Source: Bog-473 sp963840245 (lineage in GTDB: Bacteria > Actinomycetota > Acidimicrobiia > Acidimicrobiales > RAAP-2). From it: a stretch of 64,000 bases of DNA. Numbering within the stretch: position 1 is the first letter of the stretch; each line of letters starts with the position of its first letter. The translations under genes and the position numbers were made by a program. This document shows, in pieces, positions 10,281 through 18,887 of the stretch. The notes below the pieces were generated by a model. The model was not told the DNA's origin. It worked only from the letters and a program-made list of their open reading frames with translations, and ran no database searches. Location of the stretch: assembly GCA_963840245.1 (NCBI GenBank), contig CAWIYI010000048.1:1-64000 (forward strand), in the 5' to 3' direction.

Positions 10281-11486
10281 TCAGGCCGCCAGCGCGCCGG
10301 CGGCGCTGCCCATGAGGAAGAGGAAGTTCTCTGCGTAGAACTGCCGGCGAACATCAGCGCCGGCGTCGCCGAGCGAGGCCTCGAAGCGCTCCAACGGCTT
10401 GCGCCCTCCCTCCACGTGCGGGTAGTCGGACGAGAACAGCACGAGATCGGCCCCGGCCTGCTCCACGATCCACCCGACGTCCTCGGTGGGATAGGGCGTG
10501 AAGCGGCACTGGCGGTGCACGTACTCGCTCGGGCGCAGCGACAGCGCCTGCAGGCGCTCCTCGTGGCGGTTGAACGCCTCGAAGGCGGACTCCATCTGGC
10601 GCAGCCACGACGGCACCCAGATGGCGCCCTGCTCGATCACGCCGATGTGCAGGTCCGGGAAGGCCTCGAGCACGCCGTCGAAGATCAGCGTGGCCAACGT
10701 CTGGGCCGGCGGGACCGGGATGCCCATGTAGTCCACGGAGCGGAAGTTCTCCTCGCCGCCGTGGAAGTCGGGCGGGACGGGCTTGCCGTTGACGAAGTAG
10801 TTGGGGTCGATGAGGGTGCCCGTGCCCCCGACGTGGAACACGACGGGGATGCCGGCCTCCTGCGCCTGGGCCCACACGCCGAACAGGTCGGAGTGGCTGG
10901 GCGAGAAGCGCGGCGGGCAGCCTGACGCGACCAGCAGCGCCGCCGCGCCGTCTGCGAGGGCGTCCCGAGTGGCCGCGGCGGCGCGCTCGGGATCGACGAG
11001 GGGGATGTAGAGCGAGGGCAACAGGCGCGGGTCCACCGAGCAGAACTCGAGCATGCCGCGGTTGTGGGCGCGGGCGGCGGCGTAGGCGAGATCGGCGTCC
11101 GCGTGCTCCATGTCATGCAGGCGCCCGTTGTGGAACGTGTTGAAGACGAGTTGGCTCGAGAAGCCGAGGAGATCGAGGGCGCGGCTGCGGTCCTCCGCGA
11201 TGAAGGCGCCCGTGGCCGCGAAGTTCTTGCGCGCCATGATCTCGGCCTCCTCGTCGGCCCGGTACTCGGGCGAGGCGTGCCGGGCCCGCAGGGCGTCGAA
11301 CGAGGCCAGGAGGTCGCGCTGTTGCTCGGCCGGGTCGCCGGTCTGGCGCAGCTCGTTCCCACCGGGGTAGCGCAGGACCGGGAGCCGGTCCCGGTAGGCG
11401 GGGTCGGCGTGCTCGCGCAGCCAGGTCGGCGTCTCCATGATGTGGGCGTCCGCATCGTGGACGATCCGACCCTGGGAGTAGGGCAT
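10281..11486 (-). CDS. Amidohydrolase-family TIM-barrel protein
   Basis: The 401-residue protein opens with IVHDADAHIMETP, where the D-x-H metal-binding strand of the amidohydrolase/decarboxylase (ACMSD-like) superfamily is expected. It contains PVVFHVGGTGT (about 228) and ends with the ADLVLFSSDYPHVEGGRKPLERFEASL block (about 346-372) that carries the active-site aspartate. Members hydrolyse or decarboxylate cyclic and aromatic substrates; the substrate here is unknown. GGGGGAGA precedes the ATG. It is divergent from a CoA-transferase and close to steroid-ring catabolic genes, so a catabolic role is possible (inference). The downstream hydrolase starts 3 nt after its stop. Confidence 0.85.
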   Translation of the reverse strand: MPYSQGRIVHDADAHIMETPTWLREHADPAYRDRLPVLRYPGGNELRQTGDPAEQQRDLLASFDALRARHASPEYRADEEAEIMARKNFAATGAFIAEDRSRALDLLGFSSQLVFNTFHNGRLHDMEHADADLAYAAARAHNRGMLEFCSVDPRLLPSLYIPLVDPERAAAATRDALADGAAALLVASGCPPRFSPSHSDLFGVWAQAQEAGIPVVFHVGGTGTLIDPNYFVNGKPVPPDFHGGEENFRSVDYMGIPVPPAQTLATLIFDGVLEAFPDLHIGVIEQGAIWVPSWLRQMESAFEAFNRHEERLQALSLRPSEYVHRQCRFTPYPTEDVGWIVEQAGADLVLFSSDYPHVEGGRKPLERFEASLGDAGADVRRQFYAENFLFLMGSAAGALAA

Positions 11487-11595
11487 GTCTCCCCCTTTTC
11501 TCTCGCACTCCGCTCGTGCCGGGGTGGTCCGCTGCTGTGGTGCGTGGCCAGTATTCCAGGGTCGGGCGACGGGCCGCCCGGCGGTGCTGCCGCCC

Positions 11596-11601
11596 TACGA
11601 T
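11596..11601 (+). promoter_or_regulatory. -10 element TACGAT
   Basis: It ends 6 nt before the GTG at 11608 and no Shine-Dalgarno sequence is present. It fits a leaderless start for the CoA-transferase. Confidence 0.55.
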
Positions 11602-11607
11602 GCCGGC

Positions 11608-13005
11608 GTGGGAGCGGAGCTGGTCAGCGGGCTGTTGGACGAGGTCGGGCTGCCGGGCACCTTGTCCGAGCGGGTGGACCTGGTGGGCGCGGCGCACCCG
11701 TTCGCCACGTCGTTCCCTGTCGTGGAGTGTGCCGCCTCGGTGGTGGGCAGCATCGGCGCGGCGGCGTCCCTGTTGTGGGAGGAACGGACCGGGGAGGCGC
11801 AACGGGTGACCGTGCCGCGCGCGCATGCCGGGGCATCGCTGGTGGGGTTCCTGCTCCAGAAGCTCGAGGACGGCGACCTGCCCGTGGCGCCGGTGAGGCT
11901 CGACCGCCCGCTGGTCCGGCTCTACCGTTGCGGCGACGGCCGCTGGATCCACCTGCACGGCGCGTTCGCCCACCTGGCCGCCCGGACCGGCGCGGTCCTC
12001 GGGTGTCCGGTGGACAGCGCGGCGGACGTGGTGGCCGACCGGGTCGCCCGTTGGGACGCGCCGGCGCTCGAGGACGCGCTGGCCGAGGCGGGGACGTGTG
12101 GGGCCATGGCGCGCACGGTCACGGAGTGGTCGGCCCATCCGCAGGCGCAGGCCATCGCCCCGCTGGGCCGGGTCAGCGTGGAGAAGATCGGGGACAGTCC
12201 ACCCGAGGCTCCGCCCGGCCGGCAGCGCCCGCTCGGGGGAGTCCGCGTGCTCGACCTCAGCCGCTTGCTGGCCGGGCCCACCAACGCCCGGACCCTGGCC
12301 GAGCACGGGGCGGAGGTGCTGCTCGTCAATTCGCCGAGGCTCGAGAACGTCCCGCTGTTCGTGATGGACACCGGCCATGGCAAGCGCTCGTGTTGCCTGG
12401 AGCTCGACGACCCCGCCGGGGTGGCCGCCTTGCGCGACTTGGCCGCCGGCGCCGACGTGTTCACCCAGGGCTACCGTGGCGGCTCGCTGGCCCGCCGGGG
12501 CATCGGGCCCGAGGAGCTGGCGGAGCTCCGGCCCGGCATCGTGGTCGTGACCATCAATTGCTACGGCGACGGGGGACCCTGGGGCCAGCGCCCGGGCTGG
12601 GAGCAGATGGCCCAGACCGTCTCGGGCATGGTGATCGGCCAAGGTGGACCGGATCACCCCGGGCTGGTGCCCGCCGCGGCGTGCGACTACACGACGGGGT
12701 ATCTGGCCGCGCTGGGGACGATGGCCGCCCTGTGGCGGCGCGCCCACGAAGGGGGAAGCTTTCACGTCCGGGCTTCCCTGTGCCAGACCGCCCGCTGGTT
12801 CACCGAAGCCCCGGCCGCGGCCGGCCCGCCGACCGGCCTCGGCGACCTGGCCCCTTACGAGACGACGAGCGACACACCCTACGGGCGGCTGCGGCACCTG
12901 GGCCCCGTGGCCCGCCTGCCCGCTACGCCGGGCCGCTGGGAGGTGGCCACCTCGCCCATCGGCACCCATGCCCCGGCCTGGATGCCGGCACGGGGCGCCA
13001 TCTGA
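11608..13005 (+). CDS. Family III (CaiB/BaiF-type) CoA-transferase
   Basis: This 465-residue protein belongs to the class III CoA-transferases, which move CoA between carboxylic acids. The second half carries the family opening block GGVRVLDLSRLLAGPTNARTLAEHGAEV (about 214-241), followed by LELDDPAGVAALRDLAAGADVFTQGYRGGSLARRGIGPEEL (about 268-308) and INCYGDGGPWGQRPGWEQMAQTVSG. The first half is an unusual N-terminal extension, so the domain order resembles the rearranged, actinobacterial "CoA transferase" relatives rather than CaiB itself. The frame is open from 11485, but GTG 11608 is favoured by the TACGAT hexamer. It precedes the FadE30/IpdF-like pair by 45 nt. The substrate is unknown. 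Confidence 0.85.
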   Translation: MGAELVSGLLDEVGLPGTLSERVDLVGAAHPFATSFPVVECAASVVGSIGAAASLLWEERTGEAQRVTVPRAHAGASLVGFLLQKLEDGDLPVAPVRLDRPLVRLYRCGDGRWIHLHGAFAHLAARTGAVLGCPVDSAADVVADRVARWDAPALEDALAEAGTCGAMARTVTEWSAHPQAQAIAPLGRVSVEKIGDSPPEAPPGRQRPLGGVRVLDLSRLLAGPTNARTLAEHGAEVLLVNSPRLENVPLFVMDTGHGKRSCCLELDDPAGVAALRDLAAGADVFTQGYRGGSLARRGIGPEELAELRPGIVVVTINCYGDGGPWGQRPGWEQMAQTVSGMVIGQGGPDHPGLVPAAACDYTTGYLAALGTMAALWRRAHEGGSFHVRASLCQTARWFTEAPAAAGPPTGLGDLAPYETTSDTPYGRLRHLGPVARLPATPGRWEVATSPIGTHAPAWMPARGAI

Positions 13006-13036
13006 CGACCCGTCAGGTCGGGGGTGCCGCCTTGGC

Positions 13037-13042
13037 TACGCT
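13037..13042 (+). promoter_or_regulatory. -10 element TACGCT
   Basis: It ends 8 nt before the acyl-CoA dehydrogenase ATG at 13051 with no ribosome-binding site. It is consistent with a leaderless start. Confidence 0.55.
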
Positions 13043-13050
13043 CCCCGGCG

Positions 13051-14256
13051 ATGGATCTGCGCGACCGCCCCGAGGAGGTGTCGTTCCGCCGCGAAGTCAG
13101 GAGCTTCCTGCACGAGCACCTGGTCGGCGAATACGCCGAGCTCGGGGGCCGCGGCGGGTCGGGCGACGAGACCTTCGGCTTCGAGGTGCGGCGCCGCTGG
13201 GAGAAGGTGCTGGCCGGGGGCGGCTGGACCTGCCTGGGCTGGCCGGTCGAGCACGGTGGCCGGGGGGCGACCATGACCGAGCAGGTCATCTTCAACGAGG
13301 AGTACGCCCGGGCCGCGGCCCCGGGGCGGGTCAACGTCATGGGCGAGGGGCTGCTCGGCCCGACCGTGATCCACTACGGCACACCCGAGCAGCAGGCCCG
13401 CTTCCTCCCGCCCATTCGGGAGGGCAGCGAGCTCTGGTGCCAGGGCTACTCCGAGCCTGATGCCGGCAGCGACCTGGCCAACGTCAAGACGAGGGCCGAG
13501 CGCGACGGCGACCAGTGGGTGATCACCGGCCAGAAGGTGTGGACATCGCTCGCCCATCTGGCCGACTGGTGCTTCGTGGTGTGCCGGACCGATCCGGACT
13601 CGGTGCGCCACAAGGGCCTGTCCTATCTGTTGGTGCCGATGGACCAACCGGGCGTCGAGGTGCGGCCCATCACCCAGCTCACCCGCACCAGCGAATTCAA
13701 CGAGGTGTTCTTCGACGGCGCCCGCACCCGGGTCGACAACGTGGTGGGCGGCGTCGGGGACGGCTGGCGGGTTGCGCTGGCGACGCTGGCCTTCGAGCGG
13801 GGCGCGGCGCTGCTCGGCTTCCAGCTCGGCTTCCGGCGCGAGCTCGACCGGGTGGTGGCCCTGGCCGAGGAGAACGGCAAGGCCCGCGACCCGGTGGTGC
13901 GCCAGCAGCTGGCCCAGGCGCACATCGAGCTGACCATCATGCGCTACAACACGCTGCGCAGCCTGGCCGGTGTCGACGGGCCGGTGGCCCCGCCCGAGGC
14001 CTCCATCGCCAAGCTGTACTGGGGGAGCTGGCACCGCCGACTCGGCGAGCTGGCCATGCGCATCGTGGGACCGGCGGCGACCGTCCTGGACGGCGAGCCG
14101 CTGGCGGAGAACGGCGGTTACGGGCTCGGGGAGCTTCAGCGCTCCTTTCTCTTCGCGCGCTCGGAGACCATTTACGGTGGGTCGAACCAGATCCAACGCA
14201 ACATCATCGGCGAGCGGGTCCTCGGCCTCCCGCCCGAGCCCAAAGGGGTGGCGTGA
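13051..14256 (+). CDS. fadE30: Acyl-CoA dehydrogenase, FadE30-like
   Basis: This FAD-dependent acyl-CoA dehydrogenase of 401 residues has ELWCQGYSEPDAGSDLAN (about 129-146), TGQKVWTSLAHLADWC (about 158) and the C-terminal YGGSNQIQRNIIGERVLGLP block. It closely resembles, from memory, mycobacterial FadE30 (Rv3560c), which acts in breakdown of the steroid C/D-ring intermediate HIP. The ipdF-like gene overlaps its stop, and fadD3 follows, the same trio found in Mycobacterium tuberculosis. The start at 13051 is preferred to the GTG at 13024 because it lies 8 nt after TACGCT and matches the family N-terminus. The exact substrate is inferred. Confidence 0.85.
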   Translation: MDLRDRPEEVSFRREVRSFLHEHLVGEYAELGGRGGSGDETFGFEVRRRWEKVLAGGGWTCLGWPVEHGGRGATMTEQVIFNEEYARAAAPGRVNVMGEGLLGPTVIHYGTPEQQARFLPPIREGSELWCQGYSEPDAGSDLANVKTRAERDGDQWVITGQKVWTSLAHLADWCFVVCRTDPDSVRHKGLSYLLVPMDQPGVEVRPITQLTRTSEFNEVFFDGARTRVDNVVGGVGDGWRVALATLAFERGAALLGFQLGFRRELDRVVALAEENGKARDPVVRQQLAQAHIELTIMRYNTLRSLAGVDGPVAPPEASIAKLYWGSWHRRLGELAMRIVGPAATVLDGEPLAENGGYGLGELQRSFLFARSETIYGGSNQIQRNIIGERVLGLPPEPKGVA

Positions 14257-15092
14257 GCACCAGCCTTGAAGCGTCCTTCGATCCGCCACCCCCTCCGCCG
14301 GCGCCGGGTGGCCACGCGCTGCTGGAGGGCAAGGTCGTCCTCGTGACCGCGGCGGCCGGAACCGGCATCGGGTCGGCCACAGCCCGGCGCTGCCTCGAAG
14401 AGGGTGCGGCGGTAGTGCTCTCCGACGCACACGAGCGGCGCCTGGCCGATACGGCCGAGCAGCTGGCCGGCGAGGCGGGCGAGGCGGGCGGGGCCGGCGC
14501 GGCGGGATCGGACCGCGTGCACGCGCTGGCCTGCGACGTGCGGGACGAGGCACAGGTGCGCGCGCTCTACGACGGGGCGCTGGCGCGCTTCGGCCGCCTC
14601 GACGTGGCGGTGCACAACGCCGGTCTCGGCGGCACGGTCCCGCTGGTGGAGATGACCGACGAGCAGTGGTCCACCGTGCTCGACATCACGCTGACGGGTA
14701 CGTTCCGCTGCACGCGGGCCGCGCTGGCCCGGATGTTGCCGCAAAAGGCCGGGGTCATCGTCAACAACGCGTCGGTGCTCGGCTGGCGGGCCCAGCCGGG
14801 CCAGGCCCACTACGCAGCGGCGAAGGCCGGCGTGATGGCGCTCACGCGCTGCGCGGCGGCCGAGGCGGCGCCCGCGGGGGTTCGGGTCAACGCGGTGTCG
14901 CCCAGTCTGGCCGAGCACCCGTTCTTGAACCGGGCCATCCCCGACGAGGATCTCGCCGTGTTGCGCCGCCGCGAGTTGTTCGGGCGCGGCGCCGAGACCT
15001 GGGAGGTGGCCAACGTGATCGTGTTCCTGGCCAGCGACTACTCGTCCTACCTCTCCGGGGAGGTCATCTCCGTGAGCAGCCAACACCCGTGA
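14253..15092 (+). CDS. ipdF: IpdF-like short-chain dehydrogenase (steroid C/D-ring catabolism)
   Basis: The 279-residue SDR carries the cofactor motif TAAAGTGIGSATARR (about 30-44) in place of the common TGxxxGIG, the NAG block VHNAGLGG, and the catalytic serine and YxxxK in NNASVLGW and HYAAAKAGVMAL. The run LASDYSSYLSGEVISVSSQHP at the end, together with GWRAQ and TRCAA, matches my memory of Rv3559c (IpdF), the 5-hydroxy-HIP-CoA-type dehydrogenase. GTG 14253 overlaps the stop of the dehydrogenase gene as GTGA, so the two are coupled. Residues 68-82 form an alanine/glycine-rich insertion. Confidence 0.87.
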   Translation: MSTSLEASFDPPPPPPAPGGHALLEGKVVLVTAAAGTGIGSATARRCLEEGAAVVLSDAHERRLADTAEQLAGEAGEAGGAGAAGSDRVHALACDVRDEAQVRALYDGALARFGRLDVAVHNAGLGGTVPLVEMTDEQWSTVLDITLTGTFRCTRAALARMLPQKAGVIVNNASVLGWRAQPGQAHYAAAKAGVMALTRCAAAEAAPAGVRVNAVSPSLAEHPFLNRAIPDEDLAVLRRRELFGRGAETWEVANVIVFLASDYSSYLSGEVISVSSQHP

Positions 15093-15138
15093 GCGCCGGC
15101 TGCGTGCACGCCCCGTCCTCGGGAGGGAGGGGAGATGT

Positions 15139-15176
15139 TTCCCAGACTCTAAACGGATCTGTTTACAGTCTGGGAA
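15139..15176. promoter_or_regulatory. 38-bp palindromic operator candidate upstream of fadD3
   Basis: Two 16-bp arms (TTCCCAGACTCTAAAC and GTTTACAGTCTGGGAA) mirror each other at 15 of 16 positions around a 6-bp centre GGATCT. The site is AT-richer than its surroundings and ends 79 nt before the fadD3 start. A TANNNT hexamer (TACAGT, 15164-15169) lies inside the right arm. This looks like a two-fold operator for a dimeric repressor such as a TetR protein controlling HIP catabolism. It does not match the KstR2 consensus as I recall it. No T tract follows, so a terminator is less likely. Confidence 0.7.
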
Positions 15177-15255
15177 GCAACCGACCGCCCTGCCGCTGGG
15201 GCCTCTGGCGCATTTCTCGTGGTCCGGCGGGCCGCGACCAGGAACGGGATTCGCC

Positions 15256-16950
15256 GTGAGCGGGACGGGGATCGGCGGCGCCCCGGCCGATCGGGAGGAC
15301 CCGCGGGCCGACCTCATCTGGGGCACGGTGCCGCGCCTGGTGGAGGACGCGGCACTCCGGCACGGCTGCACTGAGGCGCTGGTGGACGGGGACGTGCGCC
15401 TGACCTACGCGCAGCTGGCCCAGGAGGTCGACCGCTACGCCCGCGGCTTCGTTGCGGCCGGGGTCGGGGCGCGGGACCGGGTGGCCATGTGGGCGCCCAA
15501 CTGTGCGGAGTGGATGCTCGCCGCGCTCGGGCTCCTACGGGCCGGTGCGGTGCTCGTGCCGCTCAACACCCGCTTCAAGGGTGGTGAGGCGGCCTACATC
15601 GTGCGCGACGCGGGAGCGTCGACGCTCGTTACCGTGCGCGGGTTCCTGGGCACCGACTACCCGGGCCTGCTGGCGGGTGAGGACACCGGCGATCTCGCGT
15701 GCACGATCCTCCTGCGCGACGAGGGTGCCATGGCGGGTTCGGGCACGGGCACAGACGGGCGGCCGGTGACGAGCCTGGCGGCCTTCCTCGAGGCCGGCGG
15801 CCGCATCGACGCCGGCGTCACCGCCGCCCGGGCCGCCGCCGTCGAGCCGGGTGACGTCTCGGACCTCATCTTCACCTCTGGTACCACGGGCCGTCCCAAG
15901 GGTGCGGCGGCCACGCACGCGCAGTCGTTGCGGACTTTCGGGACCTGGTCGTCCATCGTGGGGCTGGGGGCCGGTGACCGCTACCTCGTCGTGAACCCGT
16001 TCTTCCACACGTTCGGGTACAAGGCGGGCATCCTGGCGTGCGTGATGGCCGGGGCCACCGTTGTCCCGGAGCCGGTCTTCGACGCGACCGCGGTCATGGA
16101 CCGCATCGGCGCCGAGCGCATCAGCGTGCTGCCCGGACCACCCACGCTCTACCAGACGCTGCTGAGCGATCCCCGGAGGGCCGCGCACGACCTGTCGTCG
16201 CTCCGGCTCGGCGTCACCGGCGCGGCGGTCGTGCCGGTCGAGCTCGTGCAGGCCATGCGAGACGAGCTGGGCTTCGACACCGTCCTCACGGCGTACGGCC
16301 TGACCGAGTCCTGCGGGACGGTCACCATGTGCCGTCGCAGCGACCCGCCCGAGATCGTCGCCGGCACGTCCGGTCGCGCCATCCCGGGGTTGGAGGTACG
16401 GGCGGTGGCCGAGGGCGTCGAGGTCGCCGCCGGCGAGCCCGGCGAGATCGTCGTCCGTGGCTACACCGTGATGCCGGGCTACTGGGGGAACGAGGCCGCC
16501 ACGGCGGAGACGATCGACGCGGAGGGCTGGTTGCACACCGGCGACATCGGGGTCATGGACACCGCGGGCAACGTCACCATTACCGACCGGGTCAAGGACA
16601 TGTACGTCGTGGGCGGCTTCAACGCCTACCCGGCCGAGATCGAGGCCATTCTCCGCTGTCACGAGGCCGTCGGTCAGGTGGCCGTGGTCGGCGTGCCCGA
16701 CGAGCGGATGGGGGAGGTGGGCGTGGCCTACGTCGTCCCCGCGGCGCGCGTGGCCGGCGACGCCGATACCCTCGAACTGGGACGGGCGATCCTCAGCTGG
16801 TCACGGGGGGCGATGGCCAACTACAAAGTCCCCCGCGGTGTCGTCGTGGTCGACGCGCTGCCGGTGAACGCCAGCGGGAAGGTGCTCAAGCGCGAGCTGC
16901 GCCGGCGTCACGCGGACGGCGCGGACCGCGTCGTCACCAACGAGTCGTAG
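15256..16950 (+). CDS. fadD3: FadD3-like acyl-CoA ligase (HIP-CoA synthetase)
   Basis: This 564-residue adenylating enzyme would activate a carboxylic acid as its CoA thioester using ATP. It has the P-loop-like A3 motif LIFTSGTTGRPKGAAATH (about 205-222), A5 TAYGLTESCGTVTMC, the hinge ITDRVKDMYVVGGFNAYPAE (about 440-459) and the A10 lysine in NASGKVLKREL. NPFFHTFGYKAGILAC and LPGPPTLYQTLL match FadD3 of Mycobacterium as remembered; that enzyme activates the steroid C/D-ring propanoate HIP. Its position after fadE30-like and ipdF supports the same role. It starts with GTG. Compared with FadD3 it has an insertion near residues 155-185. The long palindrome upstream probably controls it. Confidence 0.87.
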   Translation: MSGTGIGGAPADREDPRADLIWGTVPRLVEDAALRHGCTEALVDGDVRLTYAQLAQEVDRYARGFVAAGVGARDRVAMWAPNCAEWMLAALGLLRAGAVLVPLNTRFKGGEAAYIVRDAGASTLVTVRGFLGTDYPGLLAGEDTGDLACTILLRDEGAMAGSGTGTDGRPVTSLAAFLEAGGRIDAGVTAARAAAVEPGDVSDLIFTSGTTGRPKGAAATHAQSLRTFGTWSSIVGLGAGDRYLVVNPFFHTFGYKAGILACVMAGATVVPEPVFDATAVMDRIGAERISVLPGPPTLYQTLLSDPRRAAHDLSSLRLGVTGAAVVPVELVQAMRDELGFDTVLTAYGLTESCGTVTMCRRSDPPEIVAGTSGRAIPGLEVRAVAEGVEVAAGEPGEIVVRGYTVMPGYWGNEAATAETIDAEGWLHTGDIGVMDTAGNVTITDRVKDMYVVGGFNAYPAEIEAILRCHEAVGQVAVVGVPDERMGEVGVAYVVPAARVAGDADTLELGRAILSWSRGAMANYKVPRGVVVVDALPVNASGKVLKRELRRRHADGADRVVTNES

Positions 16951-16970
16951 GAACACGAGAGGAGCACACA

Positions 16971-18080
16971 ATGCGAGGCATCGTCTACACCGGAGAGGGG
17001 GTCGAGGTCACCGACGCGCTGGAGGTGCGCGGCCCCGGGCCCAACGAGGTGCAGGTGCGCATACAGGCGGCGGGCGTGTGCCACTCCGACCTGTCGGTGA
17101 TCGACGGCACCATCCCCTTCCCGGCTCCCGCCGTGCTGGGCCACGAGGGCGCCGGCATCGTGGAGGCGGTCGGCGACGCCGTGCGATCCGTGAAGCCCGG
17201 TGATCACGTCGTCATCGCCACCCTGGCCAGCTGCGGCGCGTGCCGCGCCTGCGGCACCGGTCACCCGACATGGTGCAAGAGCTCCCTCGGGAACATCTCG
17301 ACGCCGTTCACCTTCAAGGGTGAGCCCGCGTCGAACTTCGCGGCCGCCTCTGTCTTCTCGGAGCAGACGATCGTCAGCGAGGTCCAGGCCGTGCGAATCC
17401 CGAAGGACGTGCCGCTGTCGTCGGCCTGCCTCATCGGATGTGGCGTGCTGACCGGTGTGGGTGCGGTGCTGAACCGGGCCAAGGTGAAGCCCGGCGACAC
17501 GGCGGCCGTCTTCGGCGTGGGAGGCGTGGGCCTGAACGTGATCCAAGGGTTGCGCATCGCCGGCGCGACAAGGATTGTCGCTGTCGACACCGTGGCCGCC
17601 AAGGAGAAGCTCAGTCGGCAGTTCGGCGCCACCCACTTCGTCGACGCCGGCGCCGGAGACGCGGCGGCGGCCGTGCGCGCGCTCGTCCCCGCCGACCGGG
17701 AGTCGGCCGCCGGCGCGCTCTTCCCGTTGGGCGGGGTGACGTGGGCCTTCGACTGCGTCGGCCACCCCGCCGTCCTGCGCAGCGCCCTGGACTGCCTCGA
17801 CTGGGCCGGCAACGCCGTGGCCATCGGCATCCCGGCCCGCGGGACCGAGGTGGCGGTGGACGTCAATGCGCTGGCCTACGTCGATCGCGGGCTGCTCGGG
17901 TGCCGCTACGGCTCGGCCCGGCCGCACCACGACATCCCCCTGATGATCGATTTCTACAAGTCCGGGCTGCTCATGCTCGACGAGCTGGTGTCCCTCACCC
18001 GTCCGCTCGAACGTTTCGGCGAGGTCGTCGACGAGATGCACGCCGGTCGCGTGGCGCGGGGTGTCCTCACCTTCGACTAG
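16971..18080 (+). CDS. Zinc-dependent alcohol dehydrogenase (MDR family)
   Basis: The 369-residue protein is a medium-chain dehydrogenase. It has the catalytic-zinc block GVCHSDLSV and GHEGAGIVEAVG, a structural-zinc region with CGACRACGTGHPTWC (about 84-98), and the nucleotide-binding GVGGVGLNVIQG (about 183-194). It oxidises an alcohol with NAD or a bound nicotinoprotein cofactor; the length and GEPASNFAAASVFSEQTIV resemble the class III/mycothiol-type or NDMA-dependent branches. GAGGAG lies 7 nt before the ATG, 20 nt after fadD3, so it is likely part of that operon. Its substrate is unknown. Confidence 0.88.
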   Translation: MRGIVYTGEGVEVTDALEVRGPGPNEVQVRIQAAGVCHSDLSVIDGTIPFPAPAVLGHEGAGIVEAVGDAVRSVKPGDHVVIATLASCGACRACGTGHPTWCKSSLGNISTPFTFKGEPASNFAAASVFSEQTIVSEVQAVRIPKDVPLSSACLIGCGVLTGVGAVLNRAKVKPGDTAAVFGVGGVGLNVIQGLRIAGATRIVAVDTVAAKEKLSRQFGATHFVDAGAGDAAAAVRALVPADRESAAGALFPLGGVTWAFDCVGHPAVLRSALDCLDWAGNAVAIGIPARGTEVAVDVNALAYVDRGLLGCRYGSARPHHDIPLMIDFYKSGLLMLDELVSLTRPLERFGEVVDEMHAGRVARGVLTFD

Positions 18081-18121
18081 AAACTGGCCATGCCAACACT
18101 GCCCCCGGCGGGACCACGGTC

Positions 18122-18865
18122 GTGAAGGGCGTCATCCTCGCCGGGGGGACGGGCTCGCGCCTGTACCCCCTGACCCGGATCACCAACAAGCATCTCCTGC
18201 CTATCTACGACCGCCCGATGATCGCCTGGTCGATCGAGGCCGTGGTGTCGGCCGGCATCGACGAGATCATGTTGGTGACCGGCGGGACGCATGCCGGCGA
18301 GTTCCTGCGCCTGCTCGGCAACGGCCACGAGTACGGCATCAACCAGTTGTCCTACGCGTACCAGGAGAAGGCGGGCGGCATCGCCGAGGCGCTCGGGCTC
18401 GCCGCGCACTTCGCCGAGGGCGGGCCGGTTCTCGTCATGCTGGCCGACAACATCGTCGAGCGCTCCATCCGTCCGATGGTCGACGCCTTCTGCGCCGACC
18501 CCGTCGGCTCCCGCATCCTGCTGTCCAGGGTTCTCGAACCAGAGCACCTGCGCCACCTCGGCGTGCCCGTCTTCGGGGAGGACGGCCGGGTGGCCCACAT
18601 CGAGGAGAAGCCCGAGCACCCGGCCTCGGAGTACTGCGTGACCGGCATCTACTGCTACGAGGAGGGTGTGTTCGACATCATCGGTGATCTCGTTCCCTCG
18701 GGCCGGGGCGAGTTGGAGATCACCGACGTGAACAACCACTTCGTCGCGAAGGGACAGATGGCGCACGACATCCAGGAAGGCTTCTGGGGCGACGCGGGCG
18801 AGTCGATCGCTGCGTACTACGCGGTCAACGACTTCGTGCGCCAGAACGGCGCCAACCTGACGTAG
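18122..18865 (+). CDS. Sugar-1-phosphate nucleotidyltransferase (RmlA-like, short form)
   Basis: This 247-residue enzyme couples a nucleoside triphosphate to a sugar-1-phosphate. The signature GVILAGGTGSRLYPLT is at residues 3-18 and is followed by KHLLPIYDRPMI. GELEITDVNNHF near 200 and EGFWGDAGESI near the end fit glucose-1-phosphate thymidylyltransferases. The chain is about 40 residues shorter than RmlA, lacking the C-terminal allosteric-site helices, as in other short RmlA-like proteins. No other sugar-nucleotide gene is nearby, so its product (dTDP-glucose or another) is uncertain. It begins at a GTG 41 nt after the alcohol dehydrogenase with only a weak ribosome-binding site. Confidence 0.85.
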   Translation: MKGVILAGGTGSRLYPLTRITNKHLLPIYDRPMIAWSIEAVVSAGIDEIMLVTGGTHAGEFLRLLGNGHEYGINQLSYAYQEKAGGIAEALGLAAHFAEGGPVLVMLADNIVERSIRPMVDAFCADPVGSRILLSRVLEPEHLRHLGVPVFGEDGRVAHIEEKPEHPASEYCVTGIYCYEEGVFDIIGDLVPSGRGELEITDVNNHFVAKGQMAHDIQEGFWGDAGESIAAYYAVNDFVRQNGANLT

Positions 18866-18869
18866 AGCA

Positions 18870-18887
18870 ACCGCCCGGCGGGACGGT
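18870..18887. terminator. Bidirectional hairpin between convergent genes
   Basis: ACCGCCC (18870-18876) pairs with GGGaCGGT (18880-18887), with one bulged A and a 3-nt loop. It lies in the 21-bp gap between the nucleotidyltransferase and dxs stops and reaches the dxs stop codon. It could end transcription from both sides. Confidence 0.45.

Noticed and set aside
11064..13460. A 798-codon plus-strand frame
   Set aside because: It overlaps the amidohydrolase in antisense and the CoA-transferase in another frame; the composition is Arg/Gly/Ala-rich, typical of a shadow.
15139..15176. Rho-independent terminator for ipdF
   Set aside because: The arms are AT-rich, no T tract follows, and the position ahead of fadD3 suits an operator better.
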